From positions 1,054,001 through 1,118,000 of the forward strand of contig JADJRK010000001.1 of assembly GCA_016712285.1 (NCBI GenBank): a stretch of 64,000 nt of DNA. Reading direction: 5' to 3'. The translations under genes and the position numbers were made by a program. Below, piece after piece: positions 25,107-33,091 of this stretch. This DNA is from Planctomycetota bacterium (GTDB lineage Bacteria; Planctomycetota; UBA8742; UBA2392). The stretch's first letter is position 1. Every line of letters begins with the position of its first letter. The notes beneath the pieces are model-generated. The model was not told where the DNA came from. It ran no database searches and saw only the letters and a program-made list of their open reading frames with translations.

Positions 25107-26305
25107 TGCGCCTGTACCTGCTGTGCCTGCTGGCCTGTACGCCCGTGTGGGCGGGCATCTGGGACATTGACCGGCCCGACGACGCGGCCCTTCAAGACGT
25201 CATTGCAATCCTGGGCGGGCGCTTTGACCAGCCCACACCAGACTACTATCGCGCGCGCCTGAACCGCACGCGGCCCCAGATTGAGGCTCTGCCTTCGCCC
25301 CCTACCGACGCCGACCTGCCGCGCATGCTTGAGGCGCTGCCGCTGTTCGACGACGCAGCCATCGCGTTGATGCGGCTTGGCGAATTCAACGACGCCATCA
25401 TCCTGCTGGATCGAAAGGTGCTGTGCGCGCAGCAGGTCAAGGCGCTCAACACAGCGCAGGGGCGCCTGCACCACATTCGTGCGCTTGCCAACAAGGCAGC
25501 CTGCCTGCACGCGCGCTTTCAACGCGACGGAACACGCGACGACCTGACACTGGCCCGCACCACACTGCGCGAGCTGCTGGAGATGGACACCTACAACGCC
25601 GATGCCTTCTTTGCGCTGGAAGAAGTGGCGTGGTTGCTGAACCCACCCACCTACAAAGGCGACTTGGGCCAGCCCTTTCCGAACCTTCTGGATTTCGGCT
25701 ACCGGCAGGTCACCGTGACGCGCGGCCAGGGCGCACTTGCGCAATTCGGGCGCGCCGGCGCCATCGTGCACTTGTGCCGACGCATCGTGCATGGCGGCGG
25801 TTGGCAGGATGTTGACGTCCTGCACGCTTTGAGCCTGGCGCTGTGGGTTGAGGGCCGCGACGAAGAATCCATCACCGCCTGGCTGCGGGTGAACGAGTTG
25901 TCGGCGGCGGGCGCCACGTCGCGCGTGCTATCGGCGCCGGCCAACCCAGCCGCGGCGATGTCGGCGCACCTCGGCGAAATGGCCAACACGGCAACGCAAC
26001 AGTCACTGTTCAACGAGATTCGCGCAGCAGCAGAAACATGGGTAACTGAGCGCAACGCCTACGCGACTGAGCGCATCAAACAGGGCCAGCACCCGGACAC
26101 CGACCCCGCGTTCTGGAACAGCTTTGGCGTCGCACCACTGCCGCAGCCGGGCATTCCAGGGCCCGAGCCCGAACCGCCGCCGGTAAGCACCACGTTCGTA
26201 ATCGGGGGACTGGCTGCCTTTCTTGTGATGCTCTTCGTAATGGGCGCCATGGCACTGCACATAGGGCGTAGACACCCCAAAGCCCCCACCGTGGATGAAG
26301 TGTAG
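25106..26305 (+). CDS. Secreted, C-terminally anchored protein B (tandem paralogue)
   Basis: ATG 25106 overlaps the previous TGA. 399 residues: signal peptide (LLCLLACTPVWA), mature start GIWDIDRPDD, PDYYRARLNRT, TPR-like helices (FNDAIILLDRK...), an LWVEGRDEESITAWLRVNEL segment aligned with the paralogue's LAWAVDGRQALAHMARLRAWEL, a DPAFWNSFGVAPLPQPG segment matching DPAFWAGFKVPRPSLPA, and a final helix FVIGGLAAFLVMLFVMGAM. The shared motifs show a gene duplication. Likely extracytoplasmic; function unknown. Confidence 0.65.
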   Translation: MRLYLLCLLACTPVWAGIWDIDRPDDAALQDVIAILGGRFDQPTPDYYRARLNRTRPQIEALPSPPTDADLPRMLEALPLFDDAAIALMRLGEFNDAIILLDRKVLCAQQVKALNTAQGRLHHIRALANKAACLHARFQRDGTRDDLTLARTTLRELLEMDTYNADAFFALEEVAWLLNPPTYKGDLGQPFPNLLDFGYRQVTVTRGQGALAQFGRAGAIVHLCRRIVHGGGWQDVDVLHALSLALWVEGRDEESITAWLRVNELSAAGATSRVLSAPANPAAAMSAHLGEMANTATQQSLFNEIRAAAETWVTERNAYATERIKQGQHPDTDPAFWNSFGVAPLPQPGIPGPEPEPPPVSTTFVIGGLAAFLVMLFVMGAMALHIGRRHPKAPTVDEV

Positions 26306-26640
26306 GCTTTCCGCCGAGTCAATGCCGGACTGCGTGAGCCGCGAAAACGCGAAAACGCTAAACAGCTAGAAGCAGTTTTTCGCGCTTTGGCGCTTTCGCG
26401 CCAAATGCAGTTCGGTACGAAACGAAGCGAACAAACCCAACGCCAAGGCGCCAGGTGCGCCACGGCCGGCTTGGTGACTCGCGAACCTTGAAAGCGGCCG
26501 TGGCGCTCTTGGCGTCGTGGCGATTCGCGTTGTGCAGTTGTGTTTACTGGTATACGGCCTCATCTGCTTTGACTTGGAATGCCACAACTATTCGGCGAGG
26601 GCACGTTCCAGAGCGGCAGGCTGCGCGGGCCCGATGGCAC
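26306..26640. other. 335-bp convergent intergenic region with repeats
   Basis: It lies between two convergent genes and is mostly made of the iterated-word hairpin block described separately (26341-26530). The remaining ~110 bases show no gene, RNA or promoter signal that I could support. Confidence 0.6.
26341..26530. repeat. Iterated-word inverted repeat block (GCGAAAAC / GGCGCTTTC / CTTGGCG words)
   Basis: The block contains GCGAAAACGC twice in tandem, then a perfect 8-bp hairpin TTTGGCGC-TTTC-GCGCCAAA (26386-26405). A second inverted repeat follows: GCGCCACGGCCG (26457-26468) with CGGCCGTGGCGC (26495-26506), extended by CGCCAAG (26441-26447) with CTTGGCG (26508-26514). Similar words recur with small changes (GGCGTCGTGGCGATTCGCG). 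It may help end transcription of both flanking genes, but the word repetition is not needed for that. Confidence 0.7.
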
Positions 26641-27207
26641 TTACTTGCCGGGGCCTTTGCCCAGCGGACCGTCGGGTACTCCGCTGTTGCGTTCGTACCA
26701 GCGTTGCGCGTTGTGGTAGTACGTCATCGCACGCCACTTGTTGTGTTCAAACTCTTCGTCGGTCACCTGGCGTACGACCTTGCCGGGCATGCCCATCACA
26801 AGGCTGCGCGGCGGGATGACCTTGTTTTCTGTGACCATGGCGCCGGCGGCGATGATACAGCCGTCGCCGATCACGCTGCCGCCCATGATAATCGCGTGCA
26901 TACCGATCAGTGTGCAGTCGCCGACGCTGCGGCCGTGCACCAGCGCGTGGTGGGCGACGCTGACGTAGTCGCCGATCACGTTTTCCTCTTCGGGGTCGAT
27001 GTGTACGCAGGCAAGGTCCTGGATGTTGGTGAACTTGCCGATGCGAATGGGGGCAATGTCGCCTCGCAGCACGCAACCGAACCAGATGCTGCTGCCTTCG
27101 CCCACGCTGACGCGGTCAACCACAATGGCGTTACTGGCCTTGTACCAGCCCCCGGGCATCAGGTGCACGAGCGGTTCGGCGTTGGACATGGTGCGTGGAT
27201 CGGTCAT
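26641..27207 (-). CDS. Gamma-carbonic anhydrase-like hexapeptide protein
   Basis: 188 residues forming a left-handed beta-helix: hexapeptide turns such as SVGEGSSIWFGCVLRGD, PIRIGKFTNIQDLACVH, VSVAHHALVHGRSVGDCTLIGMHAIIMGGSVIGDGC. The three zinc-ligand histidines of gamma-class enzymes have counterparts at His69, His86/87 and His91, and the C-terminal helix (EFEHNKWRAMTYYHNAQRWYE) is typical. It could be an active carbonic anhydrase or a YrdA/PaaY-type protein; the sequence does not decide. Stands alone; convergent with the paralogue pair. Confidence 0.87.
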   Translation of the reverse strand: MTDPRTMSNAEPLVHLMPGGWYKASNAIVVDRVSVGEGSSIWFGCVLRGDIAPIRIGKFTNIQDLACVHIDPEEENVIGDYVSVAHHALVHGRSVGDCTLIGMHAIIMGGSVIGDGCIIAAGAMVTENKVIPPRSLVMGMPGKVVRQVTDEEFEHNKWRAMTYYHNAQRWYERNSGVPDGPLGKGPGK

Positions 27208-27283
27208 CTGTCCTTCCTTGATTAGCTGCGGTCACACGCAAGGGCGCGGACACGCGGAGAGCTGCTATGCAACAGGATAAACC

Positions 27284-27387
27284 GGATGAGTAAGGTGCAG
27301 ATCGGCAATGGAAGTTCATTCCTCGCCATCCTGCCAATCCTGACTGTTGCTGTATCCTGCAGGTCCTGCCAGTCCTGTTACTCATCC
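27284..27387. repeat. Iterated CAGGA-word repeat with inverted ends
   Basis: GGATGAGTAA (27284-27293) is inverted at 27378-27387 (TTACTCATCC). Between them the minus strand reads as an array of CAGGA words: ACAGGACTGG, CAGGACCTG, CAGGATACAG, CAGGATTGG, CAGGATGG. The right end lies over the last three codons and stop of the channel gene, so the gene's final residues are supplied by the repeat. No protein is encoded in the interior. Confidence 0.65.
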
Positions 27388-28205
27388 CTCCGCCGACGCA
27401 GGTAGATGAACCAGTACATCGCCCCCACCAGTACGCCGCCGCCGATGATGTTGCCCAGTGTTACCGCGACAAGGTTCTTGGCGAAACCCAGGTGGGTCAA
27501 GCCTTCCGCTGCGCCTCCTACGTTGGCCACGTCGCGAATCAGCAGCGCAACCGGAATGTAGTACATGTTCGCCACGCAATGCTCAAAGCCGGCGGCTACA
27601 AACATCGCAATCGGCGGGATTACCACCAGCACGCGGTCGGTCGTGCTGCGTGCCGAAAACGCCAGCCACACCGCCAGGCACACCATGGCGTTGCCCAGCA
27701 CACCGCGGGCAACCAGCTCGCCGAAACCGGCTTGGCACTTGGCTTCGGCGACCTTCACCGCATATCGGCCAACCAGCTCGTTGCCCATGCCGTACTGCGC
27801 CGCAAGAAAGACCAGCAGGGCCGATCCCGCGGCGCCGGCGAAGTTGCCGATGTAGACCAAACCCCAGTTGCGCAGCAGCGCGGTTGTTTTCACTTTGCGC
27901 CCGGCCCATGCCATCACGATCAGCGTGTTTCCCGTAAACAACTCCGCGCCGCCGACCACGACCATGATCAGCCCGACACTGAACACCAGCCCGCCAAGCA
28001 GCCGCTGCCAGCCGAAACTCAGCGCTGGGTCGGCCATCACTGTCGTGCTGAACACGGCGCCCATGGCGATAAATGCGCCTGCCAGCACCGACAGCGCAAG
28101 CGTACTGAGTACATCAAGGCCGGCCTTCTTGACGCCAATGGCTTCGGCTTTGGCCGCCATTTCTGGCGGCATCAGCGCATCCGGGTTACTTGTCGGCTCG
28201 GTCAT
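27378..28205 (-). CDS. Formate/nitrite transporter (FNT) family channel
   Basis: 275 residues with six membrane helices. Family marks include GAELFTGN after helix 2, NFAGAAGSALLV, and AAGFEHCVANMYYIP with the pore histidine. Substrates of FNT channels are formate, nitrite, hydrosulfide or similar small anions; the neighbours suggest formate or nitrite. ATG 28205 overlaps the moaD stop (ATGA), so the two are coupled. The stop lies within the CAGGA-word repeat. Confidence 0.9.
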   Translation of the reverse strand: MTEPTSNPDALMPPEMAAKAEAIGVKKAGLDVLSTLALSVLAGAFIAMGAVFSTTVMADPALSFGWQRLLGGLVFSVGLIMVVVGGAELFTGNTLIVMAWAGRKVKTTALLRNWGLVYIGNFAGAAGSALLVFLAAQYGMGNELVGRYAVKVAEAKCQAGFGELVARGVLGNAMVCLAVWLAFSARSTTDRVLVVIPPIAMFVAAGFEHCVANMYYIPVALLIRDVANVGGAAEGLTHLGFAKNLVAVTLGNIIGGGVLVGAMYWFIYLRRRRDE

Positions 28206-28447
28206 CCGCCGCTCACGGGTGGGATGAATGCGACGGTCTGGCCGTCGGCAAGCGGCGTCGCGTCCCGCACAAACTCTTCGTTGATGGCAATGCGGCAACT
28301 TTGCAGTGCACCGGCAAGTTCCGGGTGTGCCGCTTCCAACAGCGTCCGCAGCTGTCCCGCGCTTGTGCCATCCGGAACGTCGCGGGTTTCTTCACGCGTG
28401 CCGGTACGCTCGGGCAGATGGGCAAAGTACAGGATCGTCACCTTCAT
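28202..28447 (-). CDS. moaD: Molybdopterin synthase small subunit
   Basis: 81 residues, a beta-grasp protein starting MKVTILYFAHLPERTG and ending in PPVSGG. The terminal Gly-Gly is the site of thiocarboxylation used for dithiolene formation in molybdenum cofactor. FVRDATPLADGQTVAFIPPVSGG is typical of MoaD. A longer start (28456) adds only MEL. It overlaps the channel gene by 4 bp. The absence of other moa genes here means the pathway is completed elsewhere. Confidence 0.9.
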   Translation of the reverse strand: MKVTILYFAHLPERTGTREETRDVPDGTSAGQLRTLLEAAHPELAGALQSCRIAINEEFVRDATPLADGQTVAFIPPVSGG

Positions 28448-28576
28448 GAGTTCCAATTAACCACGATTGCTGGCTTGTGAACACTGGCAATGCCCCTGTC
28501 TCTTCCTCGTTTATCCGCGCCACGAGCCCGCGCCGCTCATTGCAGTTTGCCGCCGTTGCGATTGAATAAGGCCGCG

Positions 28577-30727
28577 ATGGAAAGCGTACTCGAAACGGTC
28601 AAGCCACACCTGCTCAGCGTAAAGACGCCCGCCCAGTACATGGGCGGAGAGGTCAACGCGATCCGCAAAGACTGGGACGGCCGCGTGCGCTTTGCGCTGT
28701 GCTTTCCGGACACCTACGCCATCGGCATGAGCAACCAGGGCTTTCGTATTCTGTATCACCTCGTGAACGAGTGCCACGATGACCTGCTGTGCGAGCGCGC
28801 GTTTGCCCCATGGGCCGACATGGAAGGCGTGCTGCGCCAGAACGCGATCCCGCTGTACTCGCTGGACAGCTACCAGCCGCTGCGTGACTTTGACGTGCTG
28901 GGCTTCAGCCTTCAAAACGAGACCAGCTACACCAACCTGTTGAACATGCTGGACCTGGCAGGCTTGCCGCTGCGGCGTGATGCGGATTTTCAGTCCGCAG
29001 ACGGCGACCTCGGGCAGGATGCCCTAGGCGATTGCAGGCGGGACGCCTGCGCTCCCTTGGTTATCGCCGGCGGCACTGGCGCATTGACGCCTGAGCCGCT
29101 GGCGGACTTCGTGGACCTGTTCCTGCTCGGCGAGGGCGAAGACGTGCTGCCGGCCTTCCTGCACCTGGTTGGCGTATGGCGCGGCCGCCTTGAACCGGCC
29201 GTGCTGGAGCGCTACCGCCTGCCCGCAGACTTCAGCGCCAAGGACGTCTACACCGAAAAGCCCTTTGTGCTGCGCTTTGCCGCGTTGCCCGACGACCTCG
29301 CGGCGATGTGCGCACTTTCACGACGCGAGTTTCTGGCGATGTGTGCCGCAGCCCTGCCCGGCTGCTACGTGCCGTCGGCCTACGACGTCAGCTACAATGA
29401 GGACGGCACGATCAGCGGCATGAAGCCCAATGCGCCCGGTGTGCCGGCCCGCGTCAAGAAGAACGCTGTCGCCAACCTCAACACCACCTTCTACCCGACC
29501 AGGCAGATTCTGCCCTTTGTCGAAGTCATCCAGGACCGCGTCACCATTGAGGTCATGCGCGGCTGCACCGAAGGCTGCCGCTACTGCCAAGCTGGGATGA
29601 TCGACCGTCCGCAGCGCTACCGCACGCCCGAGACCGTGGTGAAGCTGGCCGAAGAGCTTGTGCGCAACACCGGCTACAACGAAATCAGCCTGCTGTCTTT
29701 GAGCAGCAGCGATCACCCGCAGCTGGTGCCGATGATCAAGCTGTTGCAGGCGCGCTTTGCCGGCGAGCATATCAGCGTGGCGCTGCCAAGCCTGCGCGTG
29801 GACCAGCAGCTCACGTACCTGCCCGGGCTGACCAAGAACGTGCGCAAATCGGGCCTGACGCTGGCACCCGAGACAGGCAGCGAGCGGCTGCGGCGCGTGA
29901 TCAATAAAACGATCACGCAGCACGACCTGGTCGAAGGCGCCCGGGCCGCCCTAAGCGAGGGCTACAAGACGATCAAGTTCTACATGATGATTGGCTTGCC
30001 CACCGAAAACGAAGACGACATCCACGAATCGGCTGCGCTGTTGAACCTGATTGCCGAGATGGCGCGGAAGATGAAGCGCCACAACTTCACGCTCAATGTG
30101 ACGGTCAGCCTGTTCGTCCCCAAGGCGTTCACGCCTTTTCAGTGGGAACCGATGTGCGACCGAGAAACCCTTGAGCGCCACACCAAGCTGCTGCGCTCAT
30201 TGATCAAGCACCGCAGCATTCGCCTGAAAGTTCACCACTACAACACAAGCTGGCTTGAGGCGCTGTATTCGCGCGGCGACCGGCGCCTGGGCAAGGTCAC
30301 CGAGCTGGCATGGCGCAAGGGCGCGCGCTTTGACGCTTGGGAAGAATGCTGCGACCTGAGCCTGTGGCACGCCGCCTGCGCCGAAGCCGGCGGTGACGCC
30401 GACTTCTACATTCACCGCCAGCGCGGCGAGCACGAGTTCCTGCCCTGGGACATGATCAGCGTCGGCACCAACAAGCAGTTCTTGTGGGACGAGCGCGTGC
30501 GCTCGCGCCTTGAGCAGTACACGAAAGATTGCAGCGGGCATACGCCGGGCTGCATCGCCTGCGGCGTTGACCCGCTGACCTGCCGCACAGGGCTTGAGCA
30601 GCCGCAAGACGAGATGGACGCGGCCATGCAGCGCCGCGCCAAGGTCTTGTACGCACCCGAGTTCAAAGAGCGACTGGCGCAGAAGGCCGATCTTATCGCC
30701 GCCGGTGCCCAGTACTTCGTCAAGTAA
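28577..30727 (+). CDS. B12-binding/radical SAM protein (TIGR03960-like) with internal repeat insertion
   Basis: 716 residues from ATG 28577. An N-terminal B12-like domain (FALCFPDTYAIGMSNQGFRILYHLVN) leads to IAGGTGALTPEPLADFVD. The radical SAM domain has the cluster motif CTEGCRYCQAG near residue 331 and LPSLRVD, LAPETGSERLR, KFYMMIGLPTE. A C-terminal part has GHTPGCIACGV. These match TIGR03960. Residues about 131-160 (RDADFQSADG ... RRDACAP) break the family alignment and are encoded by a three-hairpin repeat inserted in frame. The usual DUF2344 (TIGR03936) partner gene is not next to it. Confidence 0.88.
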   Translation: MESVLETVKPHLLSVKTPAQYMGGEVNAIRKDWDGRVRFALCFPDTYAIGMSNQGFRILYHLVNECHDDLLCERAFAPWADMEGVLRQNAIPLYSLDSYQPLRDFDVLGFSLQNETSYTNLLNMLDLAGLPLRRDADFQSADGDLGQDALGDCRRDACAPLVIAGGTGALTPEPLADFVDLFLLGEGEDVLPAFLHLVGVWRGRLEPAVLERYRLPADFSAKDVYTEKPFVLRFAALPDDLAAMCALSRREFLAMCAAALPGCYVPSAYDVSYNEDGTISGMKPNAPGVPARVKKNAVANLNTTFYPTRQILPFVEVIQDRVTIEVMRGCTEGCRYCQAGMIDRPQRYRTPETVVKLAEELVRNTGYNEISLLSLSSSDHPQLVPMIKLLQARFAGEHISVALPSLRVDQQLTYLPGLTKNVRKSGLTLAPETGSERLRRVINKTITQHDLVEGARAALSEGYKTIKFYMMIGLPTENEDDIHESAALLNLIAEMARKMKRHNFTLNVTVSLFVPKAFTPFQWEPMCDRETLERHTKLLRSLIKHRSIRLKVHHYNTSWLEALYSRGDRRLGKVTELAWRKGARFDAWEECCDLSLWHAACAEAGGDADFYIHRQRGEHEFLPWDMISVGTNKQFLWDERVRSRLEQYTKDCSGHTPGCIACGVDPLTCRTGLEQPQDEMDAAMQRRAKVLYAPEFKERLAQKADLIAAGAQYFVK
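28981..29050. repeat. Three-hairpin repeat unit inserted in frame in a coding sequence
   Basis: Three consecutive short stems are exact: TGCGGA-TTTTCAG-TCCGCA (28981-28999), GGGCA-GGA-TGCCC (29012-29024) and GCAGGCG-GGA-CGCCTGC (29034-29050). Translated in the host frame this gives RDADFQSA...RRDACAP, wording I recognise from dispersed repeats in PVC-type genomes. It adds about 28-30 residues without breaking the frame. Confidence 0.72.
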
Positions 30728-30771
30728 GGCACACGCCTGCGAGCCTGGTACGGCATCACGGTAGCCCGCTT

Positions 30772-30805
30772 AACGTAAAAGGGGCGGCCATACACAGGCC
30801 GCCCC
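30772..30805 (-). terminator. Intrinsic terminator, minus strand, possibly bidirectional
   Basis: GGGGCGGCC (30781-30789) pairs with GGCCGCCCC (30797-30805) over a 7-base loop. Read on the minus strand it is followed by TTTTACGTTA, so it ends the accB-accC-small-protein unit. It may also serve the radical SAM gene from the other side, without a T-tract. Confidence 0.65.
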
Positions 30806-30855
30806 GGAGTCGGCGTATCGCGCACACGCCGCTGTTCCTGTAATCGGTGTTTGCT

Positions 30856-31029
30856 TCAGCAATCGCGGCGCACGCCTTCGCCATGAAGAATCAGTGCGGT
30901 GTCTTTGCAGTCGCCCTTGGCGGATTCGGGCCTGTCACGCAGCGCGTAGGCCACGCTGCCCACGGCGACAAGCGCCGCGGCGATTGCGCCGCCCATCAGA
31001 ACCCAGTGTGCAATGTCGAAGAATGTCAT
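30856..31029 (-). CDS. 57-residue single-helix membrane protein downstream of accC
   Basis: Start ATG 31029 has a strong GGAAGGAGAG ribosome site 5-6 bases upstream, and the stop is TGA at 30856-30858. The product is MTFFDIAHWVLMGGAIAAA, continuing hydrophobic to residue ~28 (VAYAL), then a polar tail RDRPESAKGDCKDTALILHG ending VRRDC. This fits a membrane-anchored peptide with a cytosolic tail holding two cysteines (41 and 57). It follows accC by 68 bp and is followed by a minus-strand terminator, so it is probably the last gene of the accB-accC operon. I do not recognise the family. Confidence 0.72.
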   Translation of the reverse strand: MTFFDIAHWVLMGGAIAAALVAVGSVAYALRDRPESAKGDCKDTALILHGEGVRRDC

Positions 31030-31097
31030 GGCCCTCTCCTTCCGACAGTAAAACAGTCTGTCAATGAAGAGTTATTCCGGGACGCAAACCGGAAATT

Positions 31098-32444
31098 TCA
31101 GCGGGCCAGCAGCACGTTTTCGATGTAGCCGGTGTCCACGTCGCCCTTGATGAAGTTGGCGTCCTGCATGATCTTCTGGTGCAGCGGGATCGTGGTCTTG
31201 ATGCCCTCAATCACGAACTCGCCCAGCGCACGCCGCATGCGCGCAATCGCCGCCGGCCGGTCTTTGGCAAATACCAGGAGCTTGCCGACCATGCTGTCGT
31301 AGGTGGGCGGAATCGTGTACCCGACCTTGATGTGGCTGTCCCAGCGCACGCCCGGGCCGCCGGGTATGAACAGGTCGGTAATCTTGCCCGGGCTGGGTCG
31401 AAACCCGTTGTCAGGGTCTTCGGCGTTGATGCGCACTTCAATTGCGTGGCCGCGCACCTCAACGTCTGCCTGCGTGAACGGCAGCTTCTCACCGGCGGCA
31501 GCCATGATCTGGGCCTGGATCAGGTCAGTACGGGTCACAAGCTCAGACACCGGGTGTTCGACCTGGATGCGGGTGTTCACTTCCATGAAGAAGAAGTTGC
31601 CCTTCTTGTCGACCAGAAACTCAGCCGTGCCCGCCGTCACGTAGTTGGCGGCCTTGCACAGTGTCACCGCCGCGGCACCCATCTTCTCGCGCAACTCGGG
31701 CGTCATGATCGGACTGGGCGCTTCTTCGACCAGCTTCTGGTGGCGCCGTTGCAACGAGCAGTCGCGCTCGCCGCAGTACACGTAGTTGCCCGCGCTGTCG
31801 GCGATGATCTGGATTTCAACGTGGCGCGGACGCTCAAGGTACTTCTCGATGTACACGCCATCGTCTTTGAATGCGGTCGCGGCTTCTGACTTGGCCTGCA
31901 GGAACCCGTTCACCAGCGCGATCTCGTTGTGCGCCACGCGCATGCCGCGCCCGCCACCGCCCGCTGCCGCCTTCACGATGACCGGGTAGCCAATGTCGTT
32001 GGCGATCTCGATGGCTTCTTTGTCATCGGCGACCAGTTCCTTGGTGCCCGGCAGCAGGGGCACGCCGACTTTCACCGCCAGTTCGCGGGCCTTGGCCTTG
32101 TTGCCCAGCAGGCGAATCGCCTCAGGCGACGGGCCGATGAAGCTGATGCCGCTGCTCTGGCAGACCTCGGCAAAGTGAGCGTTCTCGCTCAAGAAGCCAT
32201 AGCCCGGGTGAATCGCATCAACGTCGGCGACCTCTGCAGCTGCCATGATGCGGCTGATATCGAGATAGCTCTTGATGCTGGGGGCTGGGCCGATGCAGTA
32301 CTTTTCGTCGGCGATGTCCAGCCACGGCCCGTGCTTGTCGGCTTCGCTGTAAACGCAAACGGCCTTGATGCCCATCTCGCGGCAGGCGCGGATGATGCGC
32401 AGGGCGATTTCACCCCGGTTGGCGATAAGGATTTTGCTGAACAT
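31098..32444 (-). CDS. accC: Acetyl-CoA carboxylase biotin carboxylase subunit
   Basis: It carboxylates biotin on AccB with ATP and bicarbonate, supplying malonyl-CoA for fatty-acid synthesis. 448 residues, the usual length. MFSKILIANRGEIALRIIRACREMG start, HPGYGFLSENA, the ATP-grasp glycine loop KAAAGGGGRGMRV, ERDCSLQRRHQKLVEEAP, EVNTRIQVEHPVSE. Downstream of accB by 19 bp. A second, longer biotin carboxylase is at 54399-55886 with propionyl-CoA genes; the pairing with accB marks this one as the acetyl-CoA enzyme. Confidence 0.96.
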   Translation of the reverse strand: MFSKILIANRGEIALRIIRACREMGIKAVCVYSEADKHGPWLDIADEKYCIGPAPSIKSYLDISRIMAAAEVADVDAIHPGYGFLSENAHFAEVCQSSGISFIGPSPEAIRLLGNKAKARELAVKVGVPLLPGTKELVADDKEAIEIANDIGYPVIVKAAAGGGGRGMRVAHNEIALVNGFLQAKSEAATAFKDDGVYIEKYLERPRHVEIQIIADSAGNYVYCGERDCSLQRRHQKLVEEAPSPIMTPELREKMGAAAVTLCKAANYVTAGTAEFLVDKKGNFFFMEVNTRIQVEHPVSELVTRTDLIQAQIMAAAGEKLPFTQADVEVRGHAIEVRINAEDPDNGFRPSPGKITDLFIPGGPGVRWDSHIKVGYTIPPTYDSMVGKLLVFAKDRPAAIARMRRALGEFVIEGIKTTIPLHQKIMQDANFIKGDVDTGYIENVLLAR

Positions 32445-32463
32445 GCGCGTCGGCCCCAGAAGG

Positions 32464-32913
32464 CTAAGCCGGTTTCACGAGGAACATCGGCTGTCCGTAT
32501 TCGACCGTCTGGCCGTTCTCAATCAGGATGGCGACGATCGTGCCCTCGACCTCGGCCTTGATTTCGTTGAAGACCTTCATGGCCTCCACGATGCAGACCG
32601 CGGACTCGGGCGTGACCTGGTCGCCTTCTTCGACGTAGGCGGGCGATTCGGGACTGCTGGAGCGGTAGAACGTGCCGACCATCGGGCTCTTGATCTCGAT
32701 GGTGCCGGCAGCGGGGCCCGCAGGCGCATGTGCCGCCGGGGCTGATGCCGCGACAGGGCCGGCCTGGGCAACCATCGGCGCCGCGATCATGCGCGGGCCG
32801 CCGTCGTATTTTTTCTTGAGTCGGATTTTCTTGCTGTCCTCAACCAGCTCGAGTTCCAGCAAGTCGTTTTCATTCATCAGCTCGATGAGCCGATGGATCT
32901 CTTTGATGTCCAT
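32464..32913 (-). CDS. accB: Biotin carboxyl carrier protein of acetyl-CoA carboxylase
   Basis: 149 residues from ATG 32913 (GGAGAGG site upstream). An N-terminal MDIKEIHRLIELMNENDLLELEL segment is typical, then an Ala/Pro-rich flexible linker, then the biotinyl domain IKSPMVGTFYRSSSPESPAYVE with the biotinylated Lys113 in EAMKVFNEI. A start further upstream (32949) would only add a short non-family tail. First gene of accB-accC; divergent from the cyclophilin gene. Confidence 0.96.
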   Translation of the reverse strand: MDIKEIHRLIELMNENDLLELELVEDSKKIRLKKKYDGGPRMIAAPMVAQAGPVAASAPAAHAPAGPAAGTIEIKSPMVGTFYRSSSPESPAYVEEGDQVTPESAVCIVEAMKVFNEIKAEVEGTIVAILIENGQTVEYGQPMFLVKPA

Positions 32914-33091
32914 GACCTCTCCGGTTATTCCGCCCGAGGCGCGGCACACACGGTCCGCCCCGGGATTCGCAACCGATGACCGGGGGAAACTAGCGATTCA
33001 GTCGTACTAGGACAAGTACCAAGCGGCACAGTGGTTACGGATGTCGCAGTTTCAGCTAGACTGGTTCCGGAGGCCGGGAGGAAAGTTCGCC

